From: Marinoscillum sp. 108
GTDB taxonomy: Bacteria; Bacteroidota; Bacteroidia; Cytophagales; Cyclobacteriaceae
Assembly (NCBI RefSeq): GCF_902506655.1
Contig: NZ_LR734808.1
Location: forward strand, 992,001-1,056,000
DNA: 64,000 nt
Direction: 5' to 3'
The notes beneath the pieces were generated by a model. It made no database searches and was not told the origin of the DNA. It saw nothing but the letters and a program-made list of their open reading frames with translations. Of the stretch, positions 7,787 to 16,782 are shown piece after piece; positions within the stretch are counted from its first letter, which is position 1; the number at the start of each line of letters is the position of its first letter. The translations under genes and the position numbers were made by a program.

Positions 7787-10266
7787 TATAGGATGAGTTG
7801 GATATTGAATTTCAAACCAAATTTACGAACATCCTGGCGATCGAGATAAGTGAGGCGATGAAAGGCTTCCACAGAGAAAATTTTAAAGATGTTTTCCACT
7901 CCATAACCCAGCTCCACATAGGGTCTGTTGTCTAGCTGATGGAATGGCAACACTTCTACCCCATCCACCATCTTATTTCTGGTCATGGCGAGATTGCGAT
8001 CGCTAATGTCACCATAAAGCATATTAGCACTACCAATCAAGCGCCATTTCAATTTCTTCATCAGGGGAATGGTATTGAGAATAAACCCTTCAAAGGAGTG
8101 TCGGTACCTAAATTCAATGTACTTGTCTGTACTAAACTCAAAGTAGTCCATTAGATTGTATGCAAAATCCACATAAAAGAAGGTCTCGTTACCAATGGTA
8201 TTGTACAGCAAAGTGTACGGTAGATCTCCGACTATATATCCACCGGTAAGTTTGATTTTGGACACTCCCAGGATGCCCATTTTCTGATCCTTCTCTGCCG
8301 AGAGTTTCATTTTGTGATAGTTGAAGTCGCTACCCAACACTCCCTTGAAACCATAGGTATAATCCAGGTTGAACGCTGGCCACCGGACGGTCCCCAGACT
8401 GAGTCTTTCATTGTCATTGATCACAAAAAGCTCATCCTTGGCATATCGCATCGATACGGAAGCCTCGCTCACTTTGTACATGCTTGAGGTCTCAGTGTCT
8501 CCGGGGCTACGATAGTACTGAAAATCAAAGAACGGATCGAAGGATTCGTGTTTCATTGCAAACGTCGCTCCAAACCCCGCGCTGAGCTGCCTGAAGAGAC
8601 TCAATCTGTACTTATTAATCAAAAAGGGCTGAGTAAGGGTGCCAAATCTGCTAAGGGAATAAAAGAGGCTATTAGGCTCAATCTGCTCATTGAGCAACCA
8701 GACCTGCTCCACTTCCCGCTGCTGTTCGTATTTGATGTTGGTCCACGGTTGCCTGTCTAATATCCTGTCCGCGTAAAATCGATATTTGATGCGTTCATCA
8801 TCAAACCCATACCCTAAGTGACCACCAAAGGTCCACTTCCGACTCAGATCTATGGTAGTACGACCCCCGAAACCTACCCGTACACCTTCAATATTATTAT
8901 TCCCAAAAAAAGTAGAGTAAGGTCCAACATCCATCGCACCAACCTTATAATACCCGTTCACAGCAAATTTGGCCAGATCCATATAGGTTTTGACAACCGG
9001 TATTCGTTTCATGGAATCGATCATACTGAATACATTGATCTCTGTAGGTGACAGTGAATCGTGCCGGTTTTCAGCCCAATATTGCTCATCATAATCGCGA
9101 ACGGTTTCCTCCATCACCACGGGATTCAGATAGAAGCTATTGGGCTTGGGCTGATTAACAATGTGATCTTTGGTAGAGACATAAAATTTGGCAAGCATAC
9201 CTGCCGTTTCCTTTGTGACCTGTGACACATCCACTACCACCCGTGTTTTTTCCGGCAACCAGGGACCGGCTGATGTCTTGATGAGATCCTGTTGAATCTT
9301 AATTTTCTCAATATAATTCAGATTGGCTGCCTTAGGTACGGACGCATCAATTCGTTTGAGGGCATACTCCTCTTTGGTAATCCACATCGTACCCGTAAAA
9401 GCCAAATCCTGCTCTCTCTTGGGATAAAAATCAATCCGATAGCAAAATTGGTCATTGATGTAGGCACTGTCTTCCAGATACACCTCATAATAGAGTCTCC
9501 ATCCGTCAGTGATCGGAGAAACAAACTCTTTGGTGACAATATTGAGCCAGTTCTGGTAAAAATTGTATTCCTGAAATGTGGAACCAATGACCTGAGAGGT
9601 AAGTGTGCCATCAGTGATCCCTACCCCACTTACTTTGGTTTTGATGATGTTCTCGTGCTTAAACTTGGGGTCCCTTTTGTAGTAGAAATCAGAAATCGCC
9701 TCTGAGATAAACACAGGCAAAATGGGCATCCCATCTTCACCGGCAATCTGCTCAATGCTATCCAATACGTTGGTGATTTTCTTAACAATCTTCCTGTTCC
9801 TAAACCGGTCTGAGATATTATCTACATCAAATTCAACCTTGGTATAGCTTTCATACTGGTAGGCACTCAAGCTCCGCTTGTCATTCAGGCCTTTATTGCG
9901 AATGATATTGCGCATGATCGGCCAGGCCGGATTCTCACCGGCATATACCACCACTTCGCCCAGAGTCTTCACATCCTCATCCATTTGGAAGTTGATGATT
10001 TGGTCGCGCCCTCTCTCGAGGGGTTTGGCCCGCATAATAAAACCAATATACCGCACCTCTATTGAATCGACTTTTTGAATGGTCTTGGCAATGAAATTGC
10101 CTTCAAAATCGGTGATGGTACCATCTTGTGTTCCTGTGAAAATCACATTAGCAAAAGGTATAGGCGTACCTGTAGCAGATTCAATCACTTTGCCCGAGAC
10201 CGTGGTGGTCTGTGCAAATGCAACGAGGGAAAACAAGGAAAAGACAGTAAAAAGAAACTTCTTCAA
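7786..10266 (-). CDS. DUF5686 / carboxypeptidase-like regulatory domain outer-membrane protein
   Basis: A large envelope protein. After a signal peptide (KKFLFTVFSLFSLVAFAQ) comes a CarboxypepD_reg-like beta sandwich (TTVSGKVIESATGTPIPFANV), then the DUF5686 region with alternating hydrophobic strands up to the C-terminus LKFNIQLIL, which fits an outer-membrane beta barrel. The function of DUF5686 is not established. No ATG precedes the signal peptide closely: I propose TTG at 10266, which gives a clean 826-residue preprotein. The ATG at 10368 would add 34 residues and overlap the upstream regulator gene by 26 bases. It is directly coupled to the TPR lipoprotein gene, so the two may form an outer-membrane complex. 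Confidence 0.82.
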   Translation of the reverse strand: MKKFLFTVFSLFSLVAFAQTTTVSGKVIESATGTPIPFANVIFTGTQDGTITDFEGNFIAKTIQKVDSIEVRYIGFIMRAKPLERGRDQIINFQMDEDVKTLGEVVVYAGENPAWPIMRNIIRNKGLNDKRSLSAYQYESYTKVEFDVDNISDRFRNRKIVKKITNVLDSIEQIAGEDGMPILPVFISEAISDFYYKRDPKFKHENIIKTKVSGVGITDGTLTSQVIGSTFQEYNFYQNWLNIVTKEFVSPITDGWRLYYEVYLEDSAYINDQFCYRIDFYPKREQDLAFTGTMWITKEEYALKRIDASVPKAANLNYIEKIKIQQDLIKTSAGPWLPEKTRVVVDVSQVTKETAGMLAKFYVSTKDHIVNQPKPNSFYLNPVVMEETVRDYDEQYWAENRHDSLSPTEINVFSMIDSMKRIPVVKTYMDLAKFAVNGYYKVGAMDVGPYSTFFGNNNIEGVRVGFGGRTTIDLSRKWTFGGHLGYGFDDERIKYRFYADRILDRQPWTNIKYEQQREVEQVWLLNEQIEPNSLFYSLSRFGTLTQPFLINKYRLSLFRQLSAGFGATFAMKHESFDPFFDFQYYRSPGDTETSSMYKVSEASVSMRYAKDELFVINDNERLSLGTVRWPAFNLDYTYGFKGVLGSDFNYHKMKLSAEKDQKMGILGVSKIKLTGGYIVGDLPYTLLYNTIGNETFFYVDFAYNLMDYFEFSTDKYIEFRYRHSFEGFILNTIPLMKKLKWRLIGSANMLYGDISDRNLAMTRNKMVDGVEVLPFHQLDNRPYVELGYGVENIFKIFSVEAFHRLTYLDRQDVRKFGLKFNIQLIL

Positions 10267-10342
10267 GGATAGTCGAGAGCTAGAGCTGAAACCAACGCAA
10301 ATCAAGTCTATTATTACGAAGGAGGAAAAAATGAGATGTTGT

Positions 10343-11119
10343 TTATCCGATATTTTTCTTAATCTCATTTACATCATGCTGAAGGTTCAGCACCATGCCC
10401 GCTATTTTGTCAATAGAAAGTTCATTTGCGGCTTCAGGATCAGGAAACTGTATACTTATATACGCCTTGGCTTCCCATATCTCCATTACTTCTTTTGGAT
10501 CCACTTCATATGCTGAATAGGACTTGTTGTCAGAAACCAGGTAAAGGGTCCCCTTCTCCTCTATATAGTTGAACACGCGTTTATAAACCACCCCCTCACG
10601 GTCAGTCACCAGCACATAGGTTTTACCGTTTTTGATCTCCGTAATGCTTTCAAGGTACCTACCAATGACAATGGATCCGGAAGTAATGGGCAACATAGAA
10701 TCTCCCGAAATCTCAAATGCCCTGTAAGTTGCATTCTTGGGTAGCATTGGAAGGTTGAATTTGGGAAGTTCCGAAATGTATTCAGGATCGGAATATCCAT
10801 TCATATAGCCGGCAGCTGCCTTTTGGGGTACCAATTCAATATTTTCATTATCCTCCTTGTCCACAGTAATTGACAATATTCTCACCTTATCCCGAGGTGA
10901 ACTCCCCTTTCCTGTGGTCAGGTCTGTGGCAATCAAATCGTCAGTGCTCACATTGAGTACCTCAGCGATGCTCATCAATGTCTGAAGCCTGGGTTCGGCC
11001 CTGGCTTCTTCATAGGCACCCACCACCGACCGCTTGATGCCCACCTGATTGGCAAACTGCTCTTGGGTATACCCGGCTTGCTTTCTAAGAAATTTGATGT
11101 TTTCAGCGATAATACTCAC
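10343..11119 (-). CDS. XRE-family regulator with S24 (LexA/CI-like) peptidase domain
   Basis: A 258-residue repressor. Residues 6-62 are a Cro/CI-type helix-turn-helix (FLRKQAGYTQEQFANQVG, then VVGAYEEARAEP). Residues 97-215 are an S24 self-cleaving domain with a probable cleavage bond Ala103-Gly104, nucleophile Ser141 in GDSMLP and general base Lys180 in VVYKRV; the 39-residue spacing fits LexA/CI. Such proteins cut themselves on RecA-ssDNA filaments after DNA damage, or act as stress switches. A short coiled-coil-like tail follows. It lies 48 bases downstream of a small unknown gene whose upstream region carries two inverted repeats, likely its own operators. Confidence 0.9.
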   Translation of the reverse strand: MSIIAENIKFLRKQAGYTQEQFANQVGIKRSVVGAYEEARAEPRLQTLMSIAEVLNVSTDDLIATDLTTGKGSSPRDKVRILSITVDKEDNENIELVPQKAAAGYMNGYSDPEYISELPKFNLPMLPKNATYRAFEISGDSMLPITSGSIVIGRYLESITEIKNGKTYVLVTDREGVVYKRVFNYIEEKGTLYLVSDNKSYSAYEVDPKEVMEIWEAKAYISIQFPDPEAANELSIDKIAGMVLNLQHDVNEIKKNIG

Positions 11120-11167
11120 AACTCTGCTCGATTAATGATATAGCGTAACATTTTATCCATGTGGGGA

Positions 11168-11497
11168 TCAGCTATCGAAAATAATGAAATTCATATCATC
11201 CCGTCCTGACTTGCCAATAGAATACAAATGTAAATGATGAAACTCTCTGGTCTGTCGGATGGTATGAAGTTTTTCCTTGATGGTAACCACCACATCCCGA
11301 AGGGTCTTATTCGCATCCACCAATACATAGCCGTACATGTCTTTACGCTCCCGAATGGTCGCATAAAATTTCACCTGGCACTTACCCGATTTTAATTTCT
11401 TGGAATTGAGTTTAAGCGCATACTCGTCATCAAATGACACATCCGCTGCCACGGTCAGCAGATCCTTCACTCTAAATATATTAGCATTCTTATTCAT
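11168..11497 (-). CDS. Small protein of unknown function upstream of the XRE-S24 regulator
   Basis: A 109-residue basic, cytoplasmic-looking protein beginning MNKNANIFRVKDLLTVAADV. No signal peptide or membrane segment is visible, and I recognise no family. A central stretch reads as alternating beta strands (KCQVKFYATIRERKDMYGYV), and the end is hydrophobic (DDMNFIIFDS). I chose the ATG at 11497; a GTG at 11506 would add three residues and would start inside an inverted repeat. It is the first gene of a probable operon with the XRE-S24 regulator, which hints at a damage- or stress-controlled role, but that is inference from position only. Confidence 0.65.
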   Translation of the reverse strand: MNKNANIFRVKDLLTVAADVSFDDEYALKLNSKKLKSGKCQVKFYATIRERKDMYGYVLVDANKTLRDVVVTIKEKLHTIRQTREFHHLHLYSIGKSGRDDMNFIIFDS

Positions 11498-11499
11498 AG

Positions 11500-11555
11500 C
11501 TTCCACATTATGGAAGTAAATAAGATCATTATTTTAGTAAAATGCAAATAATGAT
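11500..11555 (-). promoter_or_regulatory. Two inverted repeats, likely operator/promoter of the XRE-S24 operon
   Basis: ATCATTATTT (11525-11534) and AAATAATGAT (11546-11555) form a perfect 10-bp inverted repeat with an 11-base spacer. CTTCCA (11500-11505) and TGGAAG (11511-11516) form a second one, with a five-base spacer, right before the ATG at 11497. On the minus strand the outer arm contains a TTTG that could serve as a -33 element. Binding by the adjacent regulator is inferred from position. Confidence 0.5.
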
Positions 11556-11594
11556 GGTAAAAATACTAATAAAATGAGATATTAAAACTTCTGC

Positions 11595-12089
11595 CTATTG
11601 GCCTCCTATCCTAAAGTAGACACTCATGCCCAGATTGGACGTATTCAGCCCCAAGTCGAAGTAATCCGCCTTGAAATCATAAGAAATGCCTCCACTTCGA
11701 AGAATAACCACTGTGCTTCTGTGAACCCGATAACCCAAACCCGGGCTTATACCTGGTGCCACTCTTTCCTGATCTCCAAAACTCAAATCAAGGTAGCCAT
11801 TCAAAAGCCAGAAGAAGCTTCCTTCTATCGGGAATATCCGGGTGTAGTTGGGATGAAAAACAGCGTAGGAAACATCGGGTACAGATCGTGAAATATATCC
11901 GATTGAGAGTCCGAGTAAATCGCGATCCCCAATAGCATACCTATACTCAGGCAACAGGACAAACGCACCAGATCCGTCATTATCGCTAATATTCACGGTG
12001 CCTCCCAAAAAGTGTTCACCTTTGGATATTTGGGCATTGGCCAATCCAAACATGGACAAACAAACGACGAGTAACGCAATCTTCTTCAT
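11595..12089 (-). CDS. Small outer-membrane beta-barrel-like protein
   Basis: A 164-residue secreted protein. MKKIALLVVCLSMFGLANAQ is a signal peptide with cleavage after the Ala before Gln. The mature part alternates hydrophobic and polar residues (GAFVLLPEYRYAIGDRDLLGLSIGYIS; FFWLLNGYLDLSFGD), as in small OmpA/OmpX-like 8-stranded barrels, and it ends in strand MSVYFRIGGQ. The ATG at 12089 is chosen because it begins the signal peptide; an upstream in-frame start at 12128 adds a non-signal-like 13 residues. It lies 77 bases after the sulfotransferase gene stop on the same strand. Function unknown. Confidence 0.75.
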   Translation of the reverse strand: MKKIALLVVCLSMFGLANAQISKGEHFLGGTVNISDNDGSGAFVLLPEYRYAIGDRDLLGLSIGYISRSVPDVSYAVFHPNYTRIFPIEGSFFWLLNGYLDLSFGDQERVAPGISPGLGYRVHRSTVVILRSGGISYDFKADYFDLGLNTSNLGMSVYFRIGGQ

Positions 12090-12166
12090 AGGGTATGTTT
12101 TTCTTTCTAAATTAAATATTTCATTCAACCTAACGCAAAAACATTTCCCCTATTTTTAACTGAATA

Positions 12167-12940
12167 TTATATAACGTATTCAAAATAATCCATCAACCTT
12201 CGTATTTCAGCATTCATGGTGATTTCCTTAACCCTTTTATGATGGGAATGATCCTTCCACTTCTCCAAACCCTGGCTGTGAACCTCCTGTACCCCATCAA
12301 ACCAGGCCCGGTTATCCCTGACTGTGGCATGGTCGTACCATCTCCACATTTCCTCACTCATGGGCTCTTCTATGAAATCACAAAGCTTTCTCATTTGACC
12401 CAAATAGTCCGTCACTAAATCCTCATACTTAAGCGTAAACACCTGGTGATGGTCATACATGGCCTCTCCTGCCGAAACATCGGTGATGTACCGATCAATT
12501 GGAATCCAGTACTCATCGGGTTTTTCGGGATGAATGGAAGTGCAGACAGCACGTGGATCACGTACTATATGGATAAACCGGGCATCCGGCCCAAAGTATT
12601 CCAGTATTTCAGGAATAAACCGGACATTCGCCGGGCGCTTCTCACACCAGCGATGACACTGTTGTGGGATTTTATTGGTTAGAATGGCCCTGTAAAGTCG
12701 ATCAACGCGTGTGGGAACCAGTCCTGTGCTCCCCTGATGCCATTCTGTAAAAGCATCCAGTTCTTTAGCAAAAGCAAAAATACCTGGATGCGCAGAGAGC
12801 ATGGAAAGTAACAAACTGGTACCGGACCGCCCGCAGCCACCAATAAATATGGGAGGTCTGGTGAAGTGATTCCGTTCCCTGACCCGTCCCAGCCGATTGA
12901 TCACCGGGCTGGTAATATTGGCTTTCCACCAGGTGTTCAT
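12167..12940 (-). CDS. Sulfotransferase family protein
   Basis: Predicted PAPS-dependent sulfotransferase. The 5'-phosphosulfate loop is at residues 31-42 (IFIGGCGRSGTSLLL region), and the 3'-phosphate-binding segment is FIHIVRDPRAVCTSIH. Both are typical of the Sulfotransfer_3 group that acts on carbohydrates, lipids or proteins. No signal peptide or membrane anchor is obvious, so it is probably cytoplasmic. The substrate is unknown; no PAPS-synthesis genes are nearby. It follows the M14 peptidase gene after nine bases, so the two are probably cotranscribed, though a functional link is not evident. Confidence 0.85.
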   Translation of the reverse strand: MNTWWKANITSPVINRLGRVRERNHFTRPPIFIGGCGRSGTSLLLSMLSAHPGIFAFAKELDAFTEWHQGSTGLVPTRVDRLYRAILTNKIPQQCHRWCEKRPANVRFIPEILEYFGPDARFIHIVRDPRAVCTSIHPEKPDEYWIPIDRYITDVSAGEAMYDHHQVFTLKYEDLVTDYLGQMRKLCDFIEEPMSEEMWRWYDHATVRDNRAWFDGVQEVHSQGLEKWKDHSHHKRVKEITMNAEIRRLMDYFEYVI

Positions 12941-12949
12941 TGGCAGGGA

Positions 12950-15457
12950 CTAATTTCCAACATAGAATATGGCGTTGGTAAAAAGCAACTTCCCGTTTTG
13001 CCAAAAAGATCTGAATAATGGATTGTCGGCCATATAGATCATGTGTCCTGCACCGATAGACTCTACCCCAAATACCAATGAGCTCCCCACCCTGCTCCTG
13101 ACCAATTGACCTGCAAAACCGCTCAAATGATCTTCCGGAGACTTGATGACTCCTACATTGCCAGAGGATAAATAGCCGTATCGGGAGGCTGAGGTTTTCA
13201 GTGAAAAATATGAATCACCATACCCAAAAGCCAAAGGGTGGGTTTTATCCAGATGGACCTTAAATACAGCACCCGCGACATACTCGCGGATATCATAGCG
13301 TTCTCTGTCTGCATGAGGCACCAGTTTCAATTCTTCTTTTACCAAATCATCCTTATCCTCAAATGCCCCTTTCTCTGCTTCTGAATTGAAGGCACTCAAA
13401 CCGCTGTAATCACTGTCTGCTAACTTATTCAGTGCGCCCTGCACGGCAATCAACGTACCTCCATCAGCCACCCAGTCACTTATTTTGTTCATAGTATTAG
13501 CTCCAAAATCGCTGTACCAACCATTTTGCATGATGAGCACATCATATTGGCTCAAATCCACTCGATCGAAATATTCAGTAGAAAGTGTGGTGACGGGATA
13601 CCTCAGCTCCTGCTCGAAAAAATGCCAGGTAGCGCCGAAATCAAGTGAGGACGTCCCAGGCCCACCGATCAGAGCCACTTCTGGTGCCCGAAGAAACCGA
13701 ACATCAGCAGACCCAATATCTGGTCCTGCAGATACAAACCCGGAAGCAATCGGAGTAGCCTGACGTCCGTACTGAGTGCTCAGGTTGCTCACGAAATTAG
13801 TAAAATCACGGATTTTGGCATTGTCGCGTTGAGTAACCAGAAAAGAACCCTGATTAAAGACTTTGTCCTCCAACTGGATGGGTTGAGTAGTGAAACGTAC
13901 CTGCACCTTCTCCTTCAGCATGGCTGTCAGCAATCGGGCATCCTGCATATTCTCCCATTTAAAAATATATCCGTAAGCCGGAGAAAGCTGTATGAGCTCT
14001 GAAGATGTGGTCTTGCTGGCACCCACCGAAAGCACCGCACTCGTGGCATAGGCCTCCACCCCATAAGCGTAAGGCACTGCCCAGGCTGTAATGTCATAGG
14101 TAAGTGAATCGGAGAGTTTAGTTTTCGGCTCAAACAAGACAGAGGTAAGAACCGACTTGGGCTGATCCGTAGAGATCACGATATCCTCAGCCACGATAGA
14201 AAAGCTCTTTGTTTTCCCAGAACCATAATGATAGCCACTGAGTGGTTTAGAAACACTGGCAGACCCATAGCGGATCCCTTGCGTGTCTAACCATCCCTTA
14301 AGGGCATCAAACTTTCCCTGGTTACCGTCATACTTCAGGACATAACTCTTATAATTTGAAGGGGCTTTTTGCTTGAAAAACTTCGTGAACTCACTGAGCA
14401 CCTTTTCATTATTCCTGGAGGTAATCTCTATAGTAGACAATCCCGTGGTATAATGATGAGCTATGCGGTCTTTCAGTGTGAGTGTATCTCCCTCTTCTTT
14501 GATCACACCAAGGCCGGCCCTTCCAGAGCCACCCTGCTCGTAGGTCATCCCAATGGCACCGTTGTAAATCGGATAGGTGTCGCCATAGCTCGGGTAGAGC
14601 AAATCAAAATACTGCTTGGTGAAGTAGAACCAGTTGTTGGCATCAAAATACTTTGAGTGATTTTTACCGATCTGCGTCTGAAAATCACGCTGCCAGTCGG
14701 TAATCAGCTCATGAAAGGGCTCTGCCGCTGGAGCAAAATAATAGGGCTCATTGATTCCCTGCTCATGAAAATCCACATGAATCTGGGGAAGCCATTGATT
14801 ATAGACGGCCATTCGCTGCTGACTTTCCACCTGTGTCTGCCAGGCCCAATCCCGGTTCAGGTCAAACAGGTAATGATTGGCTCTACCCCCAGGCCATGAC
14901 TCATGATGCTCCCAGGAGTCTGGGTTGGCATTGTAGGGCTGATTGGCGTATTGCCAGTAAAAATTCACATAGCGTTCCCTGCCATCAGGATTCACGCACG
15001 GGTCCATGACGATGAGCGTATTTTCGAGCCATTCAGCCTTATCAGAGCCACTTCTCACCAATTCATACAAGGTAGTCAGGGCCGCTTCTGTTGATACTGA
15101 TTCATTTCCATGCACATTGTAACTGAGCCAAACCACGCTGATGGACAACTCAGGAGAGCCATTCAATAATCCTGCACGTTTGAGGTTATCTGTGCGAATG
15201 GTTTCCAGCTTGTCCAGGTTTTCTTTGGTGGACACAAAGACCAGATATAGAGGACGCTTTTCATAAGACTCGCCGTACTGCTGAAGCACTACCTGAGGTG
15301 AAACCTCGGCTACATGCTGAAAGTAGTCCACCACCTGATGATGCCGACTAAACTGCTCTCCCGGCTCATAGCCCAAAAAGCTGGCTGGAGATTTCAACTG
15401 ACTATGGCCGCCAAGCATACTACCTAAAGCCAGAAGTACTACTATATATTTTTTCAT
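12950..15457 (-). CDS. Secreted M14-family zinc carboxypeptidase
   Basis: An 835-residue exported metallopeptidase. MKKYIVVLLALGSMLGGHSQ is a signal peptide. The M14 domain covers roughly residues 35-360: the zinc motif HxxE is His116-Glu119 in NVHGNES, a third histidine lies in HVDFHEQG (227 or 231), DPCVNPDGRER is the family's substrate-binding stretch, and a Glu in STIEITSRN is a candidate general base. The remaining half, with FDRVDLSQYDVLIMQNGWY and GGTLIAVQGAL, resembles a class I glutamine-amidotransferase-like fold, seen in many long Bacteroidota M14 proteins. It probably degrades peptides in the periplasm or outside the cell. Confidence 0.9.
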   Translation of the reverse strand: MKKYIVVLLALGSMLGGHSQLKSPASFLGYEPGEQFSRHHQVVDYFQHVAEVSPQVVLQQYGESYEKRPLYLVFVSTKENLDKLETIRTDNLKRAGLLNGSPELSISVVWLSYNVHGNESVSTEAALTTLYELVRSGSDKAEWLENTLIVMDPCVNPDGRERYVNFYWQYANQPYNANPDSWEHHESWPGGRANHYLFDLNRDWAWQTQVESQQRMAVYNQWLPQIHVDFHEQGINEPYYFAPAAEPFHELITDWQRDFQTQIGKNHSKYFDANNWFYFTKQYFDLLYPSYGDTYPIYNGAIGMTYEQGGSGRAGLGVIKEEGDTLTLKDRIAHHYTTGLSTIEITSRNNEKVLSEFTKFFKQKAPSNYKSYVLKYDGNQGKFDALKGWLDTQGIRYGSASVSKPLSGYHYGSGKTKSFSIVAEDIVISTDQPKSVLTSVLFEPKTKLSDSLTYDITAWAVPYAYGVEAYATSAVLSVGASKTTSSELIQLSPAYGYIFKWENMQDARLLTAMLKEKVQVRFTTQPIQLEDKVFNQGSFLVTQRDNAKIRDFTNFVSNLSTQYGRQATPIASGFVSAGPDIGSADVRFLRAPEVALIGGPGTSSLDFGATWHFFEQELRYPVTTLSTEYFDRVDLSQYDVLIMQNGWYSDFGANTMNKISDWVADGGTLIAVQGALNKLADSDYSGLSAFNSEAEKGAFEDKDDLVKEELKLVPHADRERYDIREYVAGAVFKVHLDKTHPLAFGYGDSYFSLKTSASRYGYLSSGNVGVIKSPEDHLSGFAGQLVRSRVGSSLVFGVESIGAGHMIYMADNPLFRSFWQNGKLLFTNAIFYVGN

Positions 15458-15801
15458 TGGGTCATTTCATTGAATACTGAATGCTGCTAAAATAACTCAA
15501 ATCAACCGACTAACATGACATACTTATATAGACGGTTGGCCGGACAAATAACCAAAGGGAACAACATCCCGAAATAAGTGGGCTTCAAAAAAAATGTTAA
15601 ATAAAGCCCGTAAGTGTAACTTTTTAAACCCCGGAATTTCGGGCAAGTGTTCAGAAATGTGAACATCTAGATCCGATCATGAACACCAGATGAAATTCAA
15701 AACATTCTTAAATAGCTATTTATCAGATAGTTACAATTTTGGCACAGAATTGATATCCTGAGATTTCGATTATTTAATTCTCAACTATAAAAACAACAGG
15801 T
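15458..15801. other. 344-base intergenic region with an inverted repeat
   Basis: Separates the divergent M14 peptidase and small TPR genes and contains no convincing ORF. TGTTCA (15648-15653) and TGAACA (15660-15665) form a 6-bp inverted repeat with a six-base spacer. A short CCCG/CGGG hairpin with an AT-rich loop lies just before it (15630-15643). Either may be a regulator site for the TPR gene. No repeats or RNA motifs were recognised. Confidence 0.4.
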
Positions 15802-16197
15802 ATGAAATCGATTCAAAGAATGATGGGAGTAGCAGCACTGATAATGATTTTCACGTACAACACTCAGGCCGCTCCTGATGACAGCAATGCAGTAAAAAAA
15901 GCGAAGGATGCTGTGGAAGGCGCAGCTCCTTATGACTGGAAGACTATGGCTCAGAGTGCCAAGGTGTGTTTTAGAAAACAGGAAAATGTGGAGCAGGCCC
16001 TGGAGTGGATCAATAAATCCATAGAAATCAACAAAGACCCCTTTAATCTGGAAATAAAAGCCGACTACTATCGAGACAAGGGCGAAAAGGATGAGGCCTT
16101 AAAACTATATTCCGAAGCATTGAAGGTAGGCAAAGAACAAAACTTCTGGTTTGATGGCACTGACATTCAGGCGAAAATCTGGAAACTCCGAGAGTAA
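15802..16197 (+). CDS. Small secreted TPR-like protein
   Basis: A 131-residue exported protein. The N-terminus MKSIQRMMGVAALIMIFTYNTQAA is a signal peptide. After it come about two tetratricopeptide-like units (NVEQALEWINKSIEINKDP and KGEKDEALKLYSEALKVGKEQ). Proteins of this sort in Bacteroidota are often unannotated periplasmic helpers. It stands alone with its own long upstream region and a strong terminator, so it is probably an independently regulated gene. Function unknown. Confidence 0.7.
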   Translation: MKSIQRMMGVAALIMIFTYNTQAAPDDSNAVKKAKDAVEGAAPYDWKTMAQSAKVCFRKQENVEQALEWINKSIEINKDPFNLEIKADYYRDKGEKDEALKLYSEALKVGKEQNFWFDGTDIQAKIWKLRE

Positions 16198-16214
16198 TAC
16201 TCACTTCTAAACGG

Positions 16215-16245
16215 AAAGGGCCTCAAGATTGAGGCCCTTTTTTTT
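16215..16245 (+). terminator. Rho-independent terminator
   Basis: AAAGGGCCTC (16215-16224) pairs with GAGGCCCTTT (16231-16240) around a six-base loop, followed by a T run. It lies 17 bases after the TPR gene stop. The converging msrA gene ends four bases away and may use the same stem. Confidence 0.92.
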
Positions 16246-16248
16246 AGA

Positions 16249-16782
16249 TCAATCTTTTTTCAGCTTATCAGCAAAGACCTCCTTGAATTTCTTCACCTTG
16301 GGAGCCACTACAAATTGGCAATATGGCTGGCTACCGTTCTCGTTGAAATAATCCTGATGGTAATTTTCAGCCGAGTAAAACACTTCAAACGGGGTAATTT
16401 CAGTTACAATCGGGTCACCCCATGCTCCCGATTCATCCAGCGCCTTTTTCAATCGCTCGGCCACCTCCTTCTGTGCCGAATCATGGTAAAATATTGCCGA
16501 TCTGTACTGAGTACCTACGTCATTTCCTTGTCTGTTGAGTGTAGTGGGGTCATGCGTCTTCCAAAACACTTCCAAAATTTCCTCCAGACTGATCACTGCC
16601 GGATCAAAGGTCACCTGTACTACTTCCGCATGGCCGGTCCTGCCTGTGGTCACTTCTTTATAGAAGGGGTCTTTGGTCTTCCCTCCGGAATAACCAGACA
16701 CTGCAGACTCTACTCCATTAAGACGCTGAAAAACAGCCTCTGTACACCAGAAACACCCTGAACCTAACGTTATTTTTTCCAT
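16249..16782 (-). CDS. msrA: Peptide-methionine (S)-S-oxide reductase
   Basis: MsrA repairs oxidised methionine (the S-sulfoxide) in proteins using thioredoxin. The catalytic motif GCFWC is at residues 9-13, with Cys10 as the nucleophile, followed by GVESAVSGYSGG, the TGRTGHAEVVQVTFDP block and the YHQDYF motif near the C-terminus, all standard. At 177 residues it is a single-domain MsrA without a fused MsrB. No signal peptide, so it acts in the cytoplasm. Its start faces the 389-base region before the MATE gene. Confidence 0.96.
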   Translation of the reverse strand: MEKITLGSGCFWCTEAVFQRLNGVESAVSGYSGGKTKDPFYKEVTTGRTGHAEVVQVTFDPAVISLEEILEVFWKTHDPTTLNRQGNDVGTQYRSAIFYHDSAQKEVAERLKKALDESGAWGDPIVTEITPFEVFYSAENYHQDYFNENGSQPYCQFVVAPKVKKFKEVFADKLKKD

